Assembly (NCBI GenBank): GCA_032718475.1
Contig: JAUCBJ010007438.1
Location: 1-20,691, forward strand
DNA length: 20,691 bases
Source of the DNA: Nemertoderma westbladi
Taxonomy: Eukaryota; Xenacoelomorpha; Nemertodermatida; Nemertodermatidae
Reading direction: 5' to 3'
Shown here: piece after piece, positions 18,359-20,691 of the stretch
Numbering within the stretch: the first letter of the stretch is position 1
Layout: each line of letters opens with the position of its first letter
Position numbers and translations under genes: made by a program
Notes under the pieces: model-generated
Told to the model about the DNA's origin: nothing
Seen by the model: only the letters and a program-made list of their open reading frames with translations
Databases searched by the model: none

Positions 18359-18834
18359 CTAATCACTTACTGTAGGACTATTGTACCTATTTTTACATTG
18401 CACACGGAGATGAGATTTAACTGCAGATTTAAAAGAATGTTGATTATTTAGGTTTTTAATTTCATTAGGCAGAGCGTTCCGTTAAAAAAGAAAGTATCAG
18501 ATTCAAAGGATTTACAATTCGGGAGGTAGAAGTTTGAAGCACTGGCTCTGGTACTGTAAGAGTGTGTATCGCGTACTCTGTTGAATTTTTGTTTTAGGTA
18601 ATTGGGACATTTACCATTATACACTTTATGCACATGGTTAAGGCGTAGCTGCTTAACTCTACTATCTAAGTTAAGTAGTCCAGATTCAGAAAAGTCATCT
18701 GGAGTTAGGTGGTTCCTAGGTTTGTAGTCTTTAATAAATCGTACTACTTTATTCTGAGCTACTTGTAATTTACATTTAAGCTGTTTGGTTAAGCCTTCAT
18801 ACCAAGAAGAGCACGCATAGTCCATGTGACACTG
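18359..18834 (-). pseudogene. CR1/L2-like LINE reverse transcriptase, C-terminal fragment, one frameshift
   Basis: The minus strand reads QCHMDYACSSWYEGLTKQL, KLQVAQNKVVRFI, HVHKVYNGKCPNYL and THSYSTRASASNF, the standard C-terminal series of CR1/L2-group LINEs. Near 18480 a one-base shift moves the frame to ALPNEIKNLNN and KSAVKSHL, ending at TAG (18359-18361). The catalytic palm is absent, because the copy is 5' truncated just before QCH. This lies inside the insertion that splits LINE copy 2 and has the opposite orientation. Confidence 0.85.
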
Positions 18835-18945
18835 TTAATAACTGTTAATAAGTATTTTGTTTGGTTCCAAAAGAAAGTTAAAGAAGGTAACTAAGTTTGA
18901 AGTCACTAGTAATGGACAGTAAATGTGACACTGCTAATATCCCCT
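18835..18945. other. 5' junction of the inserted LINE
   Basis: ATGTGACACTG occurs at both 18824-18834 and 18922-18932, so a short stretch around the LINE 5' end is duplicated. The origin of the 100 bp between is unclear; target-site or template-switch events at 5' ends of LINEs can give this. Confidence 0.4.
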
Positions 18946-19080
18946 GGTTGATGCCATCAATGATGCTGACGACAGCTGGCAATCATCCCAGGCATGGAAA
19001 TCGATCAACTTGCTTACTGGGTGGAAAAGCCAACCAACCACCAAGGTTAAGGCTGAATCACCAGCCAATCGCCTCAATGG
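18946..19080 (+). mobile_element. LINE copy 2 (RTE-like), downstream fragment
   Basis: From GGTTGATGCCATCAATGATG the sequence continues copy 1 exactly where 16483 left off. It gives DAINDADDSWQSSQAW to ESPANRLNG in frame, with a few changes from copy 1. The match ends abruptly at CCTCAATGG (19080). Confidence 0.92.
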
Positions 19081-19084
19081 GTTA

Positions 19085-19160
19085 TCCCGGTTACTTATTT
19101 AATGTGTACATGGATGATTTAACCCATAAACTTATTGATGCTAATAGTAGTATAGAAAAC
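19085..19160 (+). mobile_element. Scrap of another LINE reverse transcriptase
   Basis: In frame with the preceding ORF the sequence reads PGYLFNVYMDDLTHKLIDAN. LFN.YMDDL is a known conserved reverse transcriptase segment (after the SP..F motif) of jockey/CR1-type LINEs and does not match the RTE-like family next to it. The fragment is about 25 codons. Confidence 0.5.
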
Positions 19161-19477
19161 AACTCAATGAGGCCACCAACTACCCCCAGGTTAAAATTGA
19201 CTCCTTATAATGCACATGGAGCTACTTCAATATATATTAAGCAAATAATAGGTTCTCACACGCTGATCAAAGGTCATTGTAGATAAAAAACTGAATGTAT
19301 GAGTAGGCTTTGGTTTGGAAACTAAGGTATTGAAACCTCCGAGGTATTGAAAGTTAATTAAAGTAATTTTTATAATGACTTGCATTCTATATAGTTTAAT
19401 CTTGGGATCAAAGGTTAATGTTAGAAGTAAGATGTAATCTATAAATAATTGATTTAAAGAAATAAAATATATATAAA
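19161..19477. other. Spacer before the polymerase ORF, no gene seen
   Basis: AT-rich. It may hold the end of a Polinton-like element, but no terminal inverted repeat can be tested because the other end lies outside the window. AGGTATTGAAA words near 19324 and 19342 form a short direct repeat. TATATATAAA lies just before the ATG at 19478. Confidence 0.4.
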
Positions 19478-20691
19478 ATGGCAAGTTTATCAAATACACA
19501 AAATCAGTCAGGTAAACATTCAGTTGAATTGCACATGAGCAAGCAATTCAAAAACGTAACTTTTGAATATGAAATTATGGCATTTGAAAAACAATCTGTT
19601 GATACATTCGTTGAATCAATAAGAGACAAAGTTTCGATTGAAATGAGACGAATGTTAACAAAATCATCAATCAAAATGCAAATTGTTATGGGAATAACAT
19701 TTATACATCCTATAAATGGAGACATTGAATTGTATTACAATAGACACGATCCAGAATTAATACTTTCAGAAAACAACATTGATCAAGCAATAGAGTCTAA
19801 AAAAACTAAAACAACTACATGGGTTCAAGAAATGGAAGGTGGAGGGTCAGGGTTGATATTTAAGGAAATCACTGAAGCAAAATTAAAATTATCTGTTTTT
19901 TCAAATATGGGTGGGTCTAGTTTTATAAAACTACCTTTTAGATCAAACTATATTGTCAATGTGAAGAATGATGATGAAAAATGTTTCCTATGGAGCATAT
20001 TAGCACACATCCAACCCCAATCAGAACATAGATGTCGAGTTACTAAGTATAAACCATTTGAAAACATCCTAAATATGAAAGGTATAGATTACCCAGTCTC
20101 TCTAAAGTCAATTAACAAATTTGAAAAACAAAACAATTATGCTATTAATGTATTTTGTATTGAAGATAAGAAAGCCCTTCTTCCCCTTCGTATTAGTAAT
20201 TTCAGAGATAGAGAGCAGATAGACTTGTTGTTTCTTACCGATGGTGAGAAACATCATTATACTTTGATTACAAAGTTTTCATCATTTTTAAATGGCTTCA
20301 ATCGAAAAAACACATCGCTTACTAATTCCTTGTTTTACTGTCGGAATTGTCTGAGAGGTTTCTTTGAAACAGAAGGTCTACAAAAGCATGAAGAATTATG
20401 TTATGGGAATAAATCAGCAAAAATCATCATGCCTATTAAAAACAAAAATAATATTCTAAAATTTCAAAAGTATTGGTATAAGTCAAAGCTACCTTTTGTT
20501 ATTGTTGCAGACTTTGAAAGCATAAATGTACCAATGAACCAGAATGATGTATTATGCAAACAAATTCCTTATTCATTTGGACTTTACATAAAGTCAGAAT
20601 ACCAAGAGATTCTAAAGGATATATACATCACATATAGTGGACCAGATGTTGTTGAGAAATTCTTAGACAAGATTCTCTATTATAATAATTT
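19478..20691 (+). CDS. Polinton/Maverick-like type B DNA polymerase, N-terminal part, runs off the edge
   Basis: Protein-primed family B DNA polymerase of a large virus-like DNA transposon, which would replicate the element. The ATG at 19478 opens a frame with no stop through 404 codons to the window edge. Residues 1-150 form a region of unknown role. Then comes the block NDDEKCFLWSILAHIQPQ, which is common in these proteins, followed by FEKQNNYAINVF, a zinc-finger-like FYCRNCLRGFF...HEELC, and FVIVADFESI, whose D-F-E is the first exonuclease motif. The palm and remaining exonuclease motifs would lie to the right. No breaks are seen, so the copy may be recent. Family assigned from motif order and memory; related virus-like elements (adintovirus type) are an alternative. 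Confidence 0.8.
   Translation, partial: MASLSNTQNQSGKHSVELHMSKQFKNVTFEYEIMAFEKQSVDTFVESIRDKVSIEMRRMLTKSSIKMQIVMGITFIHPINGDIELYYNRHDPELILSENNIDQAIESKKTKTTTWVQEMEGGGSGLIFKEITEAKLKLSVFSNMGGSSFIKLPFRSNYIVNVKNDDEKCFLWSILAHIQPQSEHRCRVTKYKPFENILNMKGIDYPVSLKSINKFEKQNNYAINVFCIEDKKALLPLRISNFRDREQIDLLFLTDGEKHHYTLITKFSSFLNGFNRKNTSLTNSLFYCRNCLRGFFETEGLQKHEELCYGNKSAKIIMPIKNKNNILKFQKYWYKSKLPFVIVADFESINVPMNQNDVLCKQIPYSFGLYIKSEYQEILKDIYITYSGPDVVEKFLDKILYYNN

Larger units (their letters stand above)
16484..18945 (-). mobile_element. 2.46-kb insertion inside LINE copy 2, containing a CR1/L2-like LINE end
   Basis: The insertion separates two adjacent parts of LINE copy 2. GGTT occurs on both sides (16480-16483 and 18946-18949) and only once in copy 1, so it is a 4-bp target duplication candidate. 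On the minus strand the unit holds the C-terminal part of a reverse transcriptase near its 5' side and ends in TAAATAAATCTATCTAT, a typical LINE 3' tail. The 1.9 kb between the two is too long for an ordinary 3' UTR and may contain further insertions. Confidence 0.75.

Noticed and set aside
18897-19286. 129-codon plus-strand ORF starting with ATG
   Set aside because: It runs through the end of an insertion, the wrong frame of LINE copy 2, and a different LINE scrap, so it is a chance fusion.
19504-19725. 73-codon minus-strand ORF
   Set aside because: Antisense to the uninterrupted polymerase ORF.

Overview
The window looks like intergenic, repeat-packed DNA of a metazoan, probably a marine invertebrate. 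It is AT-rich, contains several kinds of LINE, a pogo-type and a Mutator-like DNA transposon, a protein-primed type B DNA polymerase of the Polinton/Maverick kind, GT-AG introns and minisatellites. The palindromes AGGCCT and ACCGGT/GGTACC recur throughout; from general memory the first is frequent in echinoderm DNA, so an echinoderm or relative is a weak guess. I see no host housekeeping gene, rRNA, tRNA or CRISPR array.

Layout. 1-1993: no gene; a 288-bp tandem duplication at about 888-1463. 1996-7638: a 5.6-kb unit bounded by short inverted repeats (CCCTGCAAACA), flanked by TA on both sides, with clusters of AACGTT at both ends. It carries a small unrecognised three-exon gene on the minus strand (6852 to 2555). 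The 3.66-kb last intron holds a 22-unit, 34-bp minisatellite (2855-3602) and a 5'-truncated LINE with a 655-codon reverse transcriptase ORF (3713-5791, minus). 7641-8890: decayed minus-strand coding fragments with an 11-residue Ser/Thr repeat.

9014-14790: a two-exon Mutator-like transposase gene on the minus strand, broken by two frameshifts. Its 4.0-kb intron holds the 3' end of a LINE (10836-11225 and 14400-14476). That LINE is itself split by a pogo-type transposon of 3170 bp (11228-14397) with 24-bp terminal inverted repeats, a TA duplication, repeated subterminal motifs, and a transposase (11951-13719, minus) that has a DD35D core and a C-terminal PHD-like finger. The transposase reading frame has three frameshifts and one nonsense codon.

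14800-16255: little that can be read. 16256-19080: a second copy (plus strand) of the same LINE family as at 3.7-5.8 kb, cut in two by a 2.46-kb insertion (16484-18945) that contains the end of a CR1/L2-like LINE. 19085-19160: a scrap of a further reverse transcriptase. 19478 to the right edge: an intact, unfinished ORF for the N-terminal part of a Polinton-like DNA polymerase.

These are not parts of one pathway. They are layers of insertion, and the order of events can be read: Mutator-like gene, then LINE in its intron, then pogo in the LINE; and LINE copy 2, then CR1/L2-like LINE inside it.
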